From: Acinetobacter kyonggiensis
GTDB lineage: Bacteria > Pseudomonadota > Gammaproteobacteria > Pseudomonadales > Moraxellaceae
DNA: 64,000 bases
Reading direction: 5' to 3'
Assembly (NCBI RefSeq): GCF_900107285.1
Contig: NZ_FNPK01000001.1
Coordinates: 186,001 to 250,000 of the forward strand
In this document: positions 28,992-38,678 of the stretch, one piece after another
How the letters are laid out: the number at the start of each line of letters is the position of its first letter
How positions within the stretch are numbered: the first letter of the stretch is position 1
The notes under the pieces: generated by a model
Seen by the model: only the letters and a program-made list of their open reading frames with translations
What the model was told of the DNA's origin: nothing
The model's database searches: none
Position numbers and translations under genes: made by a program

Positions 28992-30833
28992 ATGAACCAC
29001 AGCACACAAAATGACTTGATTAGCATCACGGATGTCGCAGCAAAGTTACCCAAATTTATCAGTAAAGTCCCCCATTTATTGAGTGGACTGAAACAAGCCT
29101 ATTTACGCACCCCCAATACACCTGCGGGCTTAGGTATTGCATTTGAGAAAGCAGTCAAGCGTAATCCGCAAGGGAATGCCTTATTATTCGAAGAGCAAAA
29201 ATTCACTTATCAAGCACTCAATGAATGGGCAAACCAAATTGGGCACTTTTATTTGTCTATTGGCGCACGTAAAGGTGATGTGATTGCCGTCATGGTGGAA
29301 AATCGCCCTGAACTGGTGGCAACCGTGATTGCTTTAGCCAAAATTGGGGTCACCGCAGCTTTAGTCAATACTTCACAAAACAGTAAAGCATTAACCCATA
29401 GCATTAACCTAGTCAAACCGATTGCCATTATTATTGGTGAAGAATGTCGTGTCGCAGTGGATGAAGTCCGTCAAGACTTGCTCCTTAAAGAAGATCGCTT
29501 TCACTGGTTTGCAGATCAGGAAACCTTAGTTGATGCTGGTAAATCGCCGAAAGGATGGACAAATTTAGCAGAAAAAATCATTCACTTCCCTAAATTCAAC
29601 ACCCCTACCACGCAGAGCATTCAAGGCAAAGATGGTCTATTTTACATCTATACCTCAGGTACGACAGGTTTACCCAAAGCCGTCATTTTCACCCATAGCC
29701 GCTGGACATTGGCATACGGCACCTATGGTCATATCTTAGCGTTAAACAGCGATGATGTGATGTACTGCACCCTACCGCTTTACCATGCGACAGGTATTGT
29801 GGTTTGTTGGTGCGGTGTGATTGCAGGCAGTGCAACACTAGCCTTGCGACGTAAATACTCAACCTCTGCTTTTTGGAAAGATGTCAAAAAATTTGATGCC
29901 TCTGCCATTGGCTATGTTGGTGAGTTATGCCGTTACCTCATGGATGCACCAAGCTCTGAACTTGAACATGGTCATCGAGTCAAGAAAATGATCGGTAATG
30001 GCATGCGTCCCAATATCTGGGATAAATTCAAACAACGCTTTGGTGTAGAAGAAATTCTTGAGCTATATGCATCAAGCGAAGGCAATGTTGGTTTCAGCAA
30101 CATCTTTAATTTTGACAATACCGTCGGCTTTTCCCCAACCCCTTATGCGATTATTGAATTTGATAAAGAAAGCAACAGCCCTGTAAAAGATGCCCAAGGC
30201 TGGTGTAAAAAAGTCAAAAAAGGTGAAGTCGGCTTACTCGTGGGCAAAATTACCCGTCGCTCACCATTTGATGGCTATACCGATCCTGAAAAAAATAAAT
30301 CGGTCATTATGAAAGATGTCTTTACTCAGGGTGACTCTTTCTTTAACACGGGTGATCTGGTGCGTGATATTGGTTTCCGTCATGCTCAATTTGTTGACCG
30401 TTTAGGCGATACCTACCGCTGGAAAGGTGAAAATGTATCGACGACCGAAGTCGAAAATGTCGTCAGTGAATATGAAAAAATTGCTGAAGCCGTGGTTTAT
30501 GGGGTAGAAATTCCCAATACCAATGGTCGTGCTGGCATGGCAGCCATTACACTGGCAGATCATGCGGAATTTACCGAACACGATTTACAGCAAATGACCA
30601 CCGAATTTAAAAAATGCTTGCCAGCCTATGCGGTTCCTGTGTTTTTACGCATTCAAGTCCACGTTGAAACGACAGGCACCTTTAAATATCAAAAGAACAC
30701 GTTAAAAGAACAAGCCTTTGATCCCAATAAAACAGACGAACGCTTGTTGGTTTTACTGCCAAACGCAACAGGATACTGTGATTTAACCGCTGAAATATTC
30801 AACAATATTCAAGCTTATCAATACCGTTTCTAA
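28992..30833 (+). CDS. long-chain/very-long-chain acyl-CoA synthetase, FATP-like
   Basis: Adenylate-forming enzyme that activates fatty acids to acyl-CoA with ATP. The 613-residue protein has the AMP-binding P-loop YIYTSGTTGLPKA, a second motif ELYASSEGNVGF, and the hinge/C-terminal NTGDLVRDIGF with YRWKGENVSTTEVE. The YASSEGN and GENVSTTEVE forms are typical of the FATP/SLC27 and FadD6-like branch rather than classical FadD. No clear signal peptide is seen. AGGAT precedes the ATG. It is monocistronic, between rne and the tRNA-Lys cluster. Confidence 0.88.
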   Translation: MNHSTQNDLISITDVAAKLPKFISKVPHLLSGLKQAYLRTPNTPAGLGIAFEKAVKRNPQGNALLFEEQKFTYQALNEWANQIGHFYLSIGARKGDVIAVMVENRPELVATVIALAKIGVTAALVNTSQNSKALTHSINLVKPIAIIIGEECRVAVDEVRQDLLLKEDRFHWFADQETLVDAGKSPKGWTNLAEKIIHFPKFNTPTTQSIQGKDGLFYIYTSGTTGLPKAVIFTHSRWTLAYGTYGHILALNSDDVMYCTLPLYHATGIVVCWCGVIAGSATLALRRKYSTSAFWKDVKKFDASAIGYVGELCRYLMDAPSSELEHGHRVKKMIGNGMRPNIWDKFKQRFGVEEILELYASSEGNVGFSNIFNFDNTVGFSPTPYAIIEFDKESNSPVKDAQGWCKKVKKGEVGLLVGKITRRSPFDGYTDPEKNKSVIMKDVFTQGDSFFNTGDLVRDIGFRHAQFVDRLGDTYRWKGENVSTTEVENVVSEYEKIAEAVVYGVEIPNTNGRAGMAAITLADHAEFTEHDLQQMTTEFKKCLPAYAVPVFLRIQVHVETTGTFKYQKNTLKEQAFDPNKTDERLLVLLPNATGYCDLTAEIFNNIQAYQYRF

Positions 30834-30915
30834 TTCAAACAGTATATTTTTTGACTAGATCTAGCAAATTTGTTGCATTTATAATCAAACATCAACAAGT
30901 TTGCTATTTTTTACT

Positions 30916-30943
30916 TGCGCTCGTTTCATAACTTGCTACAATA
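30916..30943 (+). promoter_or_regulatory. candidate promoter of the tRNA-Lys cluster
   Basis: TTGCGC at 30916-30921, 16 bases, TACAAT at 30938-30943, about 75 bases before the first tRNA. A GC-rich discriminator (ACGCCC) follows the -10 box, as expected for stringently controlled stable RNA promoters. Confidence 0.5.
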
Positions 30944-30990
30944 CGCCCATCAAAACGAAGTGGTGTTTAGAAAAATTTTCTTGCACTGCT

Positions 30991-31011
30991 CATTCAAGTT
31001 TTACTTGAATG
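30991..31011 (+). other. hairpin just upstream of the first tRNA-Lys
   Basis: Perfect 9-bp stem CATTCAAGT / ACTTGAATG with a 3-base loop, ending 8 bases before the tRNA 5' end. It is in the precursor leader and may affect processing; its role is unknown. Confidence 0.5.
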
Positions 31012-31019
31012 TTGGTTCA

Positions 31020-31095
31020 GGGTCGTTAGCTCAGCTGGTAGAGCAGCGGACTTTTAATCCGTTGGTCCCGCGTTCGAATCGCGGACGACCCACCA
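31020..31095 (+). tRNA. tRNA-Lys (anticodon UUU), copy 1
   Basis: 76-base cloverleaf from GGGTCGTTAGC to an encoded CCA. The anticodon stem CGGA/TCCG encloses loop CTTTTAA, so the anticodon is TTT. The T-arm holds GTTCGAATC. First of three identical copies. Confidence 0.97.
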
Positions 31096-31117
31096 CTTAT
31101 TTTGATCACCTAGAGAT

Positions 31118-31193
31118 GGGTCGTTAGCTCAGCTGGTAGAGCAGCGGACTTTTAATCCGTTGGTCCCGCGTTCGAATCGCGGACGACCCACCA
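31118..31193 (+). tRNA. tRNA-Lys (anticodon UUU), copy 2
   Basis: Identical in all 76 bases to the copy at 31020, after a 22-base spacer, with CCA encoded. Too close to have its own full promoter, so it is processed from a common precursor. Confidence 0.97.
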
Positions 31194-31249
31194 TCTTCTA
31201 AAAACTTCTGCCATGAAGTTTTTTTGCTTTAAAAGCACTCTTTCTAAAT

Positions 31250-31325
31250 GGGTCGTTAGCTCAGCTGGTAGAGCAGCGGACTTTTAATCCGTTGGTCCCG
31301 CGTTCGAATCGCGGACGACCCACCA
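31250..31325 (+). tRNA. tRNA-Lys (anticodon UUU), copy 3
   Basis: Identical to the first two copies, after a 56-base spacer. The spacer contains an ACTTC/GAAGT hairpin followed by a seven-T run, which could act as a partial terminator. Confidence 0.97.
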
Positions 31326-31479
31326 TTTATTCCTTAAGATTGCGTTCTGTTCTCCTAAGCAGAAATGAAATTTCCAAGTCTTTCAAACACAATAAATTCC
31401 GCCCTTTCGGCCGCTTCATCTCGCTCGAAATTTTGCTTTATCTTGTACTTTATTTAAAAGCATGTTTTAAATAGGTTCA

Positions 31480-31555
31480 GGGTTGTTAGCTCAGTGGGTA
31501 GAGCAGTAGACTCTTAATCTATTGGTCGAGGGTTCAAGCCCCTCACAACCCACCA
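31480..31555 (+). tRNA. tRNA-Lys (anticodon CUU)
   Basis: 76-base cloverleaf with encoded CCA. The anticodon stem TAGA/TCTA encloses loop CTCTTAA, giving anticodon CTT. It is related to but clearly diverged from the UUU copies, and reads AAG codons. It follows a 154-base spacer, and the same GGTTCA precedes both this and the first tRNA. Confidence 0.93.
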
Positions 31556-31594
31556 AATTTAATCAGAAGCAATGCAAATCAATATTCATGCCAT

Positions 31595-31623
31595 AAAAAA
31601 ATCTCCGCATTCGGAGATTTTTT
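31595..31623. terminator. terminator after the tRNA-Lys cluster
   Basis: AAAAAATCTCCG, loop CATT, CGGAGATTTTTT: symmetric, with T-runs on both strands, serving the tRNA cluster and the convergent lipoprotein gene. Confidence 0.88.
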
Positions 31624-31638
31624 GTCATCTGAATTTAA

Positions 31639-32268
31639 TCATAGGCTTGGTTTAACGGGCTCTTTCACTAAACGATAGGCATATTTAGGAAAAGCATTGC
31701 CCTGCGCAAAATATTGTCTATTGCGCTTAGTCTGATTGGAAATTTTAGCTAAATCCATTACCAAGTTTTGATCTGGATCAATGTGATAAAAAAACTCTAC
31801 CCCATTGCCACGATGCAAAATAATTTGATGATGCTCTAAATCATAAGACCAATGATCTTGATGATATTGAACATCCGAAGCAAAAGTTATTTGTCCCAAA
31901 TGGATAATGCTACGGTGTGCTGTACCATCGGCTAATAAATTAACAATAAAATCGGCTGTCCCCTTTTCACACGCCACAAAGGGATCATCACAACGAATCA
32001 CCGTCTGGTAACGTCCCACATAAGGTTCAGCACTTTGAGGAATCGTATGCGGGGTTTCTTCTGTAGCTTTGGTGGCTACAGGTAATGTCGCCTGCCCAGC
32101 GACTTCCGTCAGTTTTTTACCTTCAATATTGCTCACTGCCAGATCAGTCGCTTCGGTTGCTGGTTGTATTTGTTCAGCGACAGAATCTTCTAATGACTTA
32201 TTACAGCCGACAAGAGCAGTAAACATAACCACAAGAACACAGTAACCATAATTAGCATTTCGAAACAC
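31639..32268 (-). CDS. lipoprotein with NlpE-like C-terminal domain
   Basis: 209-residue exported lipoprotein. I choose a GTG start at 32268 because AGGAGGG lies 4-5 bases upstream and it gives a compact signal peptide (FRNANYGYCVLVVMFTALVGC) with lipobox LVGC near residue 22; the ATG at 32295 would add nine residues without a ribosome site. After a ~60-residue linker, the domain beginning PYVGRYQTVIRCDDPFVACE resembles the NlpE/copper-resistance lipoprotein fold. The CxxC of true NlpE is not present, only two spaced cysteines. Outer-membrane anchoring is likely (Asn at +2); role unknown. Confidence 0.68.
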   Translation of the reverse strand: MFRNANYGYCVLVVMFTALVGCNKSLEDSVAEQIQPATEATDLAVSNIEGKKLTEVAGQATLPVATKATEETPHTIPQSAEPYVGRYQTVIRCDDPFVACEKGTADFIVNLLADGTAHRSIIHLGQITFASDVQYHQDHWSYDLEHHQIILHRGNGVEFFYHIDPDQNLVMDLAKISNQTKRNRQYFAQGNAFPKYAYRLVKEPVKPSL

Positions 32269-32583
32269 GTATCCCTCCTGTCTCAGCCCGTCCATTGCTT
32301 TATTCTTTGCAAATACTCAATTAATTACAATAGATACTAAAGTCAAATCTCCGTTTTATACGGAATAAGATACTTGATATTTAATGGATTATTATTAACA
32401 ACAAGCCATCTTTTTTTTCAGGTCAATCCATTTTATGTGCTCAATTCACAAGAATAAGTGTCCAGTTACATAACTTAACTATTTTTCTAGCCGATAACCC
32501 TTTAAAAACTGATTTACATCACCATTTTATCAGTATGAGTAAATTGTTTTAACTCAGCTATTTTTAATTTTAAGGAGACTTAG

Positions 32584-32853
32584 ATGGCCAATGTTGGCTT
32601 GTATCGCTCTAACCGCCAAAATATGATCGCAGGTGTAATAGGCGGTATTGCTGAACGATTTGGTTGGAATGCAAATTTGCTTCGCATTATATTTGTCATT
32701 GTTTCTCTAATGAGCGCTGCATTCCCAGGAATTTTAGTTTATTTGGTTTTATGGCTCATTATGCCTAAAAAACAGTTTCAAATAACTCCTGCTCAAGGCT
32801 ATCAAAATCCCGTTCGTACGGTACATCAAGATTCTAATGATCCATACCGTTAA
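32584..32853 (+). CDS. PspC-domain membrane protein
   Basis: 89-residue protein with the PspC pattern: basic N-terminus LYRSNRQNMIAGVIGGIAER, then one long hydrophobic helix (LLRIIFVIVSLMSAAFPGIL and VYLVLWLIMP). In enterobacteria PspC senses envelope stress with PspA/PspB. No pspA or pspB is nearby, which is common for stand-alone PspC-domain proteins. AAGGAGA before the ATG is a strong ribosome site. Confidence 0.87.
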   Translation: MANVGLYRSNRQNMIAGVIGGIAERFGWNANLLRIIFVIVSLMSAAFPGILVYLVLWLIMPKKQFQITPAQGYQNPVRTVHQDSNDPYR

Positions 32854-32869
32854 TCATTTTTAGTTTTCG

Positions 32870-32905
32870 GCTACGACTTTTCCCCAAGAGTCGTAGCTTT
32901 TTTTT
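32870..32905. terminator. terminator of the pspC-like gene
   Basis: GCTACGACT, a 10-base loop, AGTCGTAGC, then eight Ts, 17 bases past the stop. Confidence 0.88.
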
Positions 32906-32917
32906 GTCTATATTTCG

Positions 32918-34021
32918 CTATGCGCTGATCTGATTCAGCTGTTGATTCAATGCCGCAATCATGTCTGCGCGACTAATCATTCCCACTATTTTTTGATCTT
33001 CAACCACAGGAATATAATTAAATGAGCGTTCGACAAAATAAGGCACCAAATCCTGTATCGGTTGCTCTGGTTTTACGGTAACCACTTGACGCACCATAAT
33101 ATGTTTCACTTGATGCTCCCATGTCGTTCTCATATCATTTGCACGCTTAAACCATTCCACCACTTCATACAAAGCCAATGTTCCCACCAATTGCTGCTCA
33201 GCATTGGACACAGGTAAGCTCATTAAATTCATCTGTTTAAATTTATCCAAAGCCGAATGAATATCCTCCTGCTCATTTAAACTCACGACATGTTTACTCA
33301 TAATATCCTGACACTTAAACTGGCTCTGCCCTCGTGCATTGGCCTTTTCCTGTGCCGCTAAAATAATTTTCTGTAAATCATATTCACTAATATCTAAAAG
33401 TTCAGTTTGTTGATCCAAAGTGGCTTGAATATCTTGCGGCTGAATCGTGACTTTTTGGGTAGGTGTTGGGTCTTTAGAGCGTTGATTGACTTGTGCAATT
33501 TGCGGATATTGTTTTCCCAACATGCGATTAAATACAATTGCAATCACTAACAATAAAATAGAATTCAATAAAACAGGATAAAAAATAAAGTGATAGCCCA
33601 GTTGATGTACCGCATCCCCGCCCAATACAGCAGTAATGGCGATTGCACCACTGGGTGGATGCAATGAATCTGTGGTCATCATTAATACAATAGACAGCCC
33701 AACAGCAACACTAAAAGCTTCCGTTAAATTTGGAATATACATGGCGCAAGTCACACCAATAATCCCAGCAAGGGTATTACCCACCACCATATTCCACGGT
33801 TGCGCCAATGGACTGGCAGGTACTGCAAACAACAAGACCGATGATGCCCCCATAGGCGCGATATACCATGCATTAATGTCACCCAACACCCACCAACTGA
33901 TCAACGATGAGAGTAGTAGCCCTAACAGTGCACCTATGCCACACAATAAGCGCTCTTTTAACGGAAGAACTTTAAAATTGGGTTTTAAGATATTGAGCCA
34001 TCTAAGTTGTGAATGAAACAC
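32918..34021 (-). CDS. HPP-family membrane protein with two C-terminal CBS domains
   Basis: 367-residue protein. Residues ~20-175 hold four to five hydrophobic segments with the family-defining TDSLHPPSGAIA, as in HPP proteins, some of which transport nitrite in plants and cyanobacteria. After a ~65-residue linker come two CBS domains (from about residue 240: CQDIMSKHVVSLNE, and IMVRQVVTVKPEQPI), probably binding adenine nucleotides. The start is a GTG with AAAGGCG upstream. Stand-alone gene. The transported solute here is unknown. Confidence 0.87.
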   Translation of the reverse strand: MFHSQLRWLNILKPNFKVLPLKERLLCGIGALLGLLLSSLISWWVLGDINAWYIAPMGASSVLLFAVPASPLAQPWNMVVGNTLAGIIGVTCAMYIPNLTEAFSVAVGLSIVLMMTTDSLHPPSGAIAITAVLGGDAVHQLGYHFIFYPVLLNSILLLVIAIVFNRMLGKQYPQIAQVNQRSKDPTPTQKVTIQPQDIQATLDQQTELLDISEYDLQKIILAAQEKANARGQSQFKCQDIMSKHVVSLNEQEDIHSALDKFKQMNLMSLPVSNAEQQLVGTLALYEVVEWFKRANDMRTTWEHQVKHIMVRQVVTVKPEQPIQDLVPYFVERSFNYIPVVEDQKIVGMISRADMIAALNQQLNQISA

Positions 34022-34286
34022 AGCACGCCTTTGGTTATGTTGGAATTGATTTACGAATTATAGAATGATGCAACAATAAGGTGTATTTATTTTATATTTT
34101 TCCATGATCAATAGATTCAGCATGTTTGAAATAAAAAATGCCCTGCTCTTTACAGCGATCAGGATGAGTTTCCTTTGTCATTCATTCTCTATCGTGTTTT
34201 AAACCAGAGAGCGACACACAGTGAACCTCATACATTTCTTTTAATTCATCGTCCTTCGCAATACTTTTACTGCTCTTTTATACTGA

Positions 34287-35093
34287 CTAATCATCCAGTT
34301 TATCGGTAATGATTGGCTCAATTTTGAGCATCTCGATCTCGCCATAGAAAGTAGAAAAAGCAACATCGCCAGCATCTATTCCTGTAGCAATTCGAATTAA
34401 ATTTTCTACAGGTGCTAATCGGGTTGGATCAAACAACACCCATCCGCCCTCTAAATAGGCTTCAAAAATGGCATGAAAATCGGGTAGAAATTTTTCAATT
34501 TCGACATAACCCACCACCATACGTGCTGGAATCCCTAAAGCACGACAGAGTGCAATCCCTAAATGAGCAAAGTCACGACACACTCCAGCCCGATGTATTA
34601 ATACATCGGTCGCCGTTGTAAATTGGTTAGAGCTACCAGAAACATAAAAAATGTTATTACAAACCCACTGTTCAATGGCTTTAACTCGCGTATACCCTTG
34701 AGCCATCCATCCAAATGATCGATTTGCCATATCCACCAAAAGGTCTGAATTACAATATCGACTGGCCAATAAATAAGGCAGCACTTCATCGGGTAAATTT
34801 GGAATCGCAACTTCATTAAGATTGTGCTGAACATCGGCATTGATCACAGGATGACGTTCAACCGTAGCACTATAGTTCACTTCAAAAGCATCACAAGCTT
34901 CAATATGCAATCTGATATAACGGTTTTGCAGACTTGAGTCGTGAAATTCACGCCATATCACAGGCGGAGAAAAGCTAAGCTGTTCTGTAAGGATGGTTTG
35001 ATCGGGATGATCAGCAACTTGAATCAGAAAAACAAATTCTGTAGCTTGGACAATCTTGTATGTTAAATGGCACTGAATTTTACAAGTTGTCAT
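34287..35093 (-). CDS. transglutaminase-like cysteine peptidase-fold protein
   Basis: 268-residue protein with an N-terminal beta-rich domain and a C-terminal transglutaminase core. The catalytic triad is visible as Cys in GVCRDFAHLG, His in DFHAIFEAYL and Asp in VLFDPTR. This pattern matches the bacterial transglutaminase-like superfamily (SMART TGc; often annotated 'transglutaminase family protein'), whose members may be proteases, amidases or transferases. AAGGACG precedes the ATG. No signal peptide is visible, so it is probably cytoplasmic. Confidence 0.85.
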   Translation of the reverse strand: MTTCKIQCHLTYKIVQATEFVFLIQVADHPDQTILTEQLSFSPPVIWREFHDSSLQNRYIRLHIEACDAFEVNYSATVERHPVINADVQHNLNEVAIPNLPDEVLPYLLASRYCNSDLLVDMANRSFGWMAQGYTRVKAIEQWVCNNIFYVSGSSNQFTTATDVLIHRAGVCRDFAHLGIALCRALGIPARMVVGYVEIEKFLPDFHAIFEAYLEGGWVLFDPTRLAPVENLIRIATGIDAGDVAFSTFYGEIEMLKIEPIITDKLDD

Positions 35094-35407
35094 GATCGTC
35101 CTTATTTTTTAAGCATTATTTCACTGCATGCAGATTAAACCAGTTTCACGCAAATAAATGAATAAGATTGCTTTATCTTTATCACAATTTTAGGTCAATC
35201 ATGACATGCATCTGATTTATTTTTGCTTTTCAATTCAGCATAAAGCACTTACTAAAACAGCAAATCGTACGACTGGAAATAGAGACCTGATCTCTTTTAA
35301 CGGTATTTTGATTTTTTCAAAAAAGTATCGACGCATTAACCCTTTGCCACTCTTCCTGAAACTCCTTATAATTGAGCACAATTTTCTCTAATTTTAAGTG
35401 GATGACC
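35094..35407. other. non-coding region upstream of glyQ
   Basis: 314 AT-rich bases between the transglutaminase-like gene and glyQ. It must hold the divergent promoters. A 61-codon plus-strand frame here has no ribosome site and is not supported. No T-box or other riboswitch was recognised. Confidence 0.4.
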
Positions 35408-36391
35408 ATGAGTCGCGCCATATCGCATATTGATACCTTCCAAGGCTTAATTCTTGCCTTACAAAATTACTGGGCTGAACAAGGTTGTGTCATTTTACAA
35501 CCTTACGATATGGAAATGGGCGCAGGCACATTCCACACTGCAACCTTCCTTCGAGCACTTGGCCCTGAAACGTGGAACGCGGCATACGTTCAACCGTCAC
35601 GTCGCCCTAAAGATGGTCGCTATGGTGAAAACCCGAACCGTTTACAGCATTACTACCAATTCCAAGTGGTGCTTAAACCAAACCCAGACAACATCCAACA
35701 GCTTTACCTTGACTCTTTAAAAGCCATTGGTATTGATACCCTCGTTCACGACATTCGTTTTGTTGAAGACAACTGGGAATCGCCAACGCTAGGCGCTTGG
35801 GGCTTGGGCTGGGAAGTTTGGCTCAACGGTATGGAAGTGACTCAGTTCACTTACTTCCAACAAGTGGGTGGTGTTGAATGCTACCCTGTGACTGGCGAAA
35901 TCACTTACGGTCTTGAACGTCTTGCCATGTACTTGCAAGGTGTCGACTCAGTTTATGATTTGGTTTGGACTAAAGGTCAATTCGGTACTGTGACCTATGG
36001 CGATGTATTCCATCAAAATGAAGTCGAACAATCGACCTATAACTTTGAATATGCCAACGTCGAAAAAATGTTTGAATTATTCGATTTTTACGAAGCTGAA
36101 GCGACACGCTTGATTGAAGCTGAACTTCCACTGCCTGCTTATGAGCAAGTGATTAAAGCATCGCATAGCTTTAACTTGCTTGATGCGCGTGGTGCAATTT
36201 CAGTGACTGAACGTCAACGCTATATTTTACGTGTGCGTACTTTGGCGCGTTCAATTGCACAAAGTTATGTGGCGGCACGTGCCAAGCTTGGCTTCCCAAT
36301 GGCAGAGCCAGCACTACGTGATGAAGTTTTAGCACAGTTAAAAGCACAAGTTGAAGCAGAAGCAAAAGAAGCCAACAAGGAGAGCAAATAA
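35408..36391 (+). CDS. glyQ: glycyl-tRNA synthetase alpha subunit
   Basis: Catalytic (class II) subunit of the alpha2beta2 glycyl-tRNA synthetase, which charges tRNA-Gly. The protein from [14 protein letters not shown] (327 residues) has the glyQ hallmarks [51 protein letters not shown] and [20 protein letters not shown]. ATGs at 35402 and 35372 are alternative starts; 35408 has the best-spaced AAGTGG. The stop overlaps the glyS start (TAATG), so the two subunits are translationally coupled. Confidence 0.97.
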   Translation: MSRAISHIDTFQGLILALQNYWAEQGCVILQPYDMEMGAGTFHTATFLRALGPETWNAAYVQPSRRPKDGRYGENPNRLQHYYQFQVVLKPNPDNIQQLYLDSLKAIGIDTLVHDIRFVEDNWESPTLGAWGLGWEVWLNGMEVTQFTYFQQVGGVECYPVTGEITYGLERLAMYLQGVDSVYDLVWTKGQFGTVTYGDVFHQNEVEQSTYNFEYANVEKMFELFDFYEAEATRLIEAELPLPAYEQVIKASHSFNLLDARGAISVTERQRYILRVRTLARSIAQSYVAARAKLGFPMAEPALRDEVLAQLKAQVEAEAKEANKESK

Positions 36392-38460
36392 TGTCTAAAC
36401 ATACAGTATTGTTCGAATTGGGTTGTGAAGAACTTCCACCAAAAAGCTTAAAAAAATTACGTGATGCACTACAAGCAGAAACAGTAAAAGGCTTAAAAGA
36501 TGCAGGCTTAGCATTCGATTCAATCGAAGCGTATGCAGCGCCACGTCGTTTGGCTTTAAAAATTGTGGATGTTGATGCTGCTCAAGCCGATACGCAAAAA
36601 CGCTTTGATGGCCCTGCACTACAAGCCGCTTATGATGCGGAAGGCAAACCAAGCAAAGCATTAGAAGGCTTTATGCGTGGTCAAGGCATCACTGCGGATC
36701 AAGTGACCACGTTCCAAGCGGGTAAAGTTGAAAAAGTTTGCTATTTAAAAGATGTTAAAGGTCAAAGCCTTGAGGTTTTACTGCCACAAATTTTACAAGC
36801 AGCGCTGGATAACCTGCCAATTGCAAAACGTATGCGTTCAGCGGCAAGTCGTACTGAATTCGTGCGTCCTGTAAAATGGGTGGTGTTGCTCAAAGACAAT
36901 GATGTGATTGAAGCCACTATTCAAGACCATCAAGCAGGCAATGTGACTTATGGTCATCGTTTCCATGCGCCTGAAGCAATTACTTTGGCTCATGCAGATG
37001 AATATCTTGCCAAATTAAAAGCGGCTTATGTGGTTGCTGACTTTGCAGAACGCCAAGCGATCATTGATCAACAAGTCAAAGCTTTGGCAGATGAAGTCAA
37101 TGCGATTGCGATTGTACCAAGCGACCTGCGTGATGAAGTGACCGCATTGGTGGAATGGCCTGTTGCGCTTCGTGCCAGCTTTGAAGAACGCTTCCTTGCT
37201 GTACCGCAAGAAGCGTTGATTACCACCATGCAGGACAATCAAAAATATTTCTGCTTGGTAAATAGTGATCATAAACTTCAACCTTACTTCATTACTGTTT
37301 CAAATATTGAGTCTAAAGATCCGATTCAGATTATTGAAGGTAATGAAAAAGTAGTTCGTCCACGTTTGTCTGATGCTGAATTCTTCTTCTTACAAGATCA
37401 AAAGCAACCGCTAGCATCGCGTAAAGAGAAACTCGCAAACATGGTGTTCCAAGCACAATTGGGTACGCTGTGGGATAAATCACAACGTATTGCAAAATTG
37501 GCTGTGGCGTTATCGAACATCACGGGTGCAACAGCGGCTGATGCTGAAAAAGCAGCACTGCTGGCAAAATGTGACTTAACCTCTGAACTGGTCGGTGAAT
37601 TCCCTGAACTTCAAGGTATTGCGGGCACTTACTATGCACGCATTGAAGGTGAAAACCATGAAGTGGCTGAAGCTTTAGGTGAACAGTATTTACCTAAATT
37701 TGCAGGCGATGTTTTACCGCAAACCAAAACAGGCACAACCATTGCCCTTGCCGACCGTTTAGATACGCTGACGGGTATTTTTGGTATTGGTCAAGCACCT
37801 ACAGGTTCAAAAGACCCGTTTGCACTGCGTCGTTCTGCGATTGGTATTTTGCGTTTAGTGACTGAAAACAATCTTGATGTATCAATTGAAGAATTGATTA
37901 CGCTTGCATTGAATGCGTATGGTGATGTGGTTGCTAATCATGCGAAAACTTTAGCGGATGCTGTTGCATTCCTTGAAGGTCGTTACCGTGCCAAGTATGA
38001 AGACCAAGGCGTTGCAGTTGATGTGATTCAAGCTGTTCAAGCCTTGTCACCAAAATCGCCTCTTGATTTTGACAAGCGTGTCACTGCGGTGAATCATTTC
38101 CGTGCCTTGCCTGAAGCGGCTGCACTGGCTGCTGCGAATAAACGTGTTGCCAACATTCTAGCGAAAGAAGCTGAACCAACGGGCGCAGTGGTTGAAGCAA
38201 ACTTAGTTGAAGAGGCTGAAAAAGCATTATTCGCTGTACTTGCTAAAATTACGCCTGAAGTTGAACCGCTATTTGCTGCCAAAGATTACACCACTGCATT
38301 GTCTAAGCTTGCTGCTTTACGTGCGCCTGTGGATGCATTCTTTGAAGGCGTAATGGTCATGGCAGATGATGCAGAATTGAAAGCCAACCGTTTACGTTTA
38401 TTGGCTCAATTACGTGGCTTGTTTACCAGTGTTGCGGATATTTCTGTGCTTCAACACTAA
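36391..38460 (+). CDS. glyS: glycyl-tRNA synthetase beta subunit
   Basis: 689-residue tRNA-binding subunit (E. coli GlyS is also 689). The start [20 protein letters not shown], the RMRWGSR-like segment [20 protein letters not shown], and the HD-like middle region followed by the anticodon-binding C-terminal domain all fit the family. AAGGAGAG upstream supports the ATG at 36391, directly coupled to glyQ. A terminator follows. Confidence 0.97.
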   Translation: MSKHTVLFELGCEELPPKSLKKLRDALQAETVKGLKDAGLAFDSIEAYAAPRRLALKIVDVDAAQADTQKRFDGPALQAAYDAEGKPSKALEGFMRGQGITADQVTTFQAGKVEKVCYLKDVKGQSLEVLLPQILQAALDNLPIAKRMRSAASRTEFVRPVKWVVLLKDNDVIEATIQDHQAGNVTYGHRFHAPEAITLAHADEYLAKLKAAYVVADFAERQAIIDQQVKALADEVNAIAIVPSDLRDEVTALVEWPVALRASFEERFLAVPQEALITTMQDNQKYFCLVNSDHKLQPYFITVSNIESKDPIQIIEGNEKVVRPRLSDAEFFFLQDQKQPLASRKEKLANMVFQAQLGTLWDKSQRIAKLAVALSNITGATAADAEKAALLAKCDLTSELVGEFPELQGIAGTYYARIEGENHEVAEALGEQYLPKFAGDVLPQTKTGTTIALADRLDTLTGIFGIGQAPTGSKDPFALRRSAIGILRLVTENNLDVSIEELITLALNAYGDVVANHAKTLADAVAFLEGRYRAKYEDQGVAVDVIQAVQALSPKSPLDFDKRVTAVNHFRALPEAAALAAANKRVANILAKEAEPTGAVVEANLVEEAEKALFAVLAKITPEVEPLFAAKDYTTALSKLAALRAPVDAFFEGVMVMADDAELKANRLRLLAQLRGLFTSVADISVLQH

Positions 38461-38481
38461 CACCAAGATATAGCTAAATTT

Positions 38482-38507
38482 AAAAAACCCGCTTTAGAGC
38501 GGGTTTT
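38482..38507 (+). terminator. terminator of glyQS
   Basis: AAAAAACCCGC, TTTA loop with one extra base pair, then GCGGGTTTTT, 21 bases past the glyS stop. Confidence 0.88.
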
Positions 38508-38678
38508 TATTATCTTTTTAACTAAATATTATAAATAATTATCAATATCATTTGATTAAATAAAGACCTATAAATCAAACAATTGTCATAATTATAATTT
38601 ATCATTGCATGGCAAAATTTCGAAATAAAATACTGCATATTTTTAATATATAAATCATTCTTTAGGTCAATTTTTTTA

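Noticed and set aside
31020..31325. Regularly spaced identical 76-bp repeats resembling a CRISPR-like array
   Set aside because: Each repeat folds as tRNA-Lys with an encoded CCA; spacers differ in length and no cas genes are present.
35206..35391. 61-codon ORF before glyQ
   Set aside because: Lies in the glyQ upstream region, no ribosome site, overlaps the glyQ start area, no recognisable pattern.
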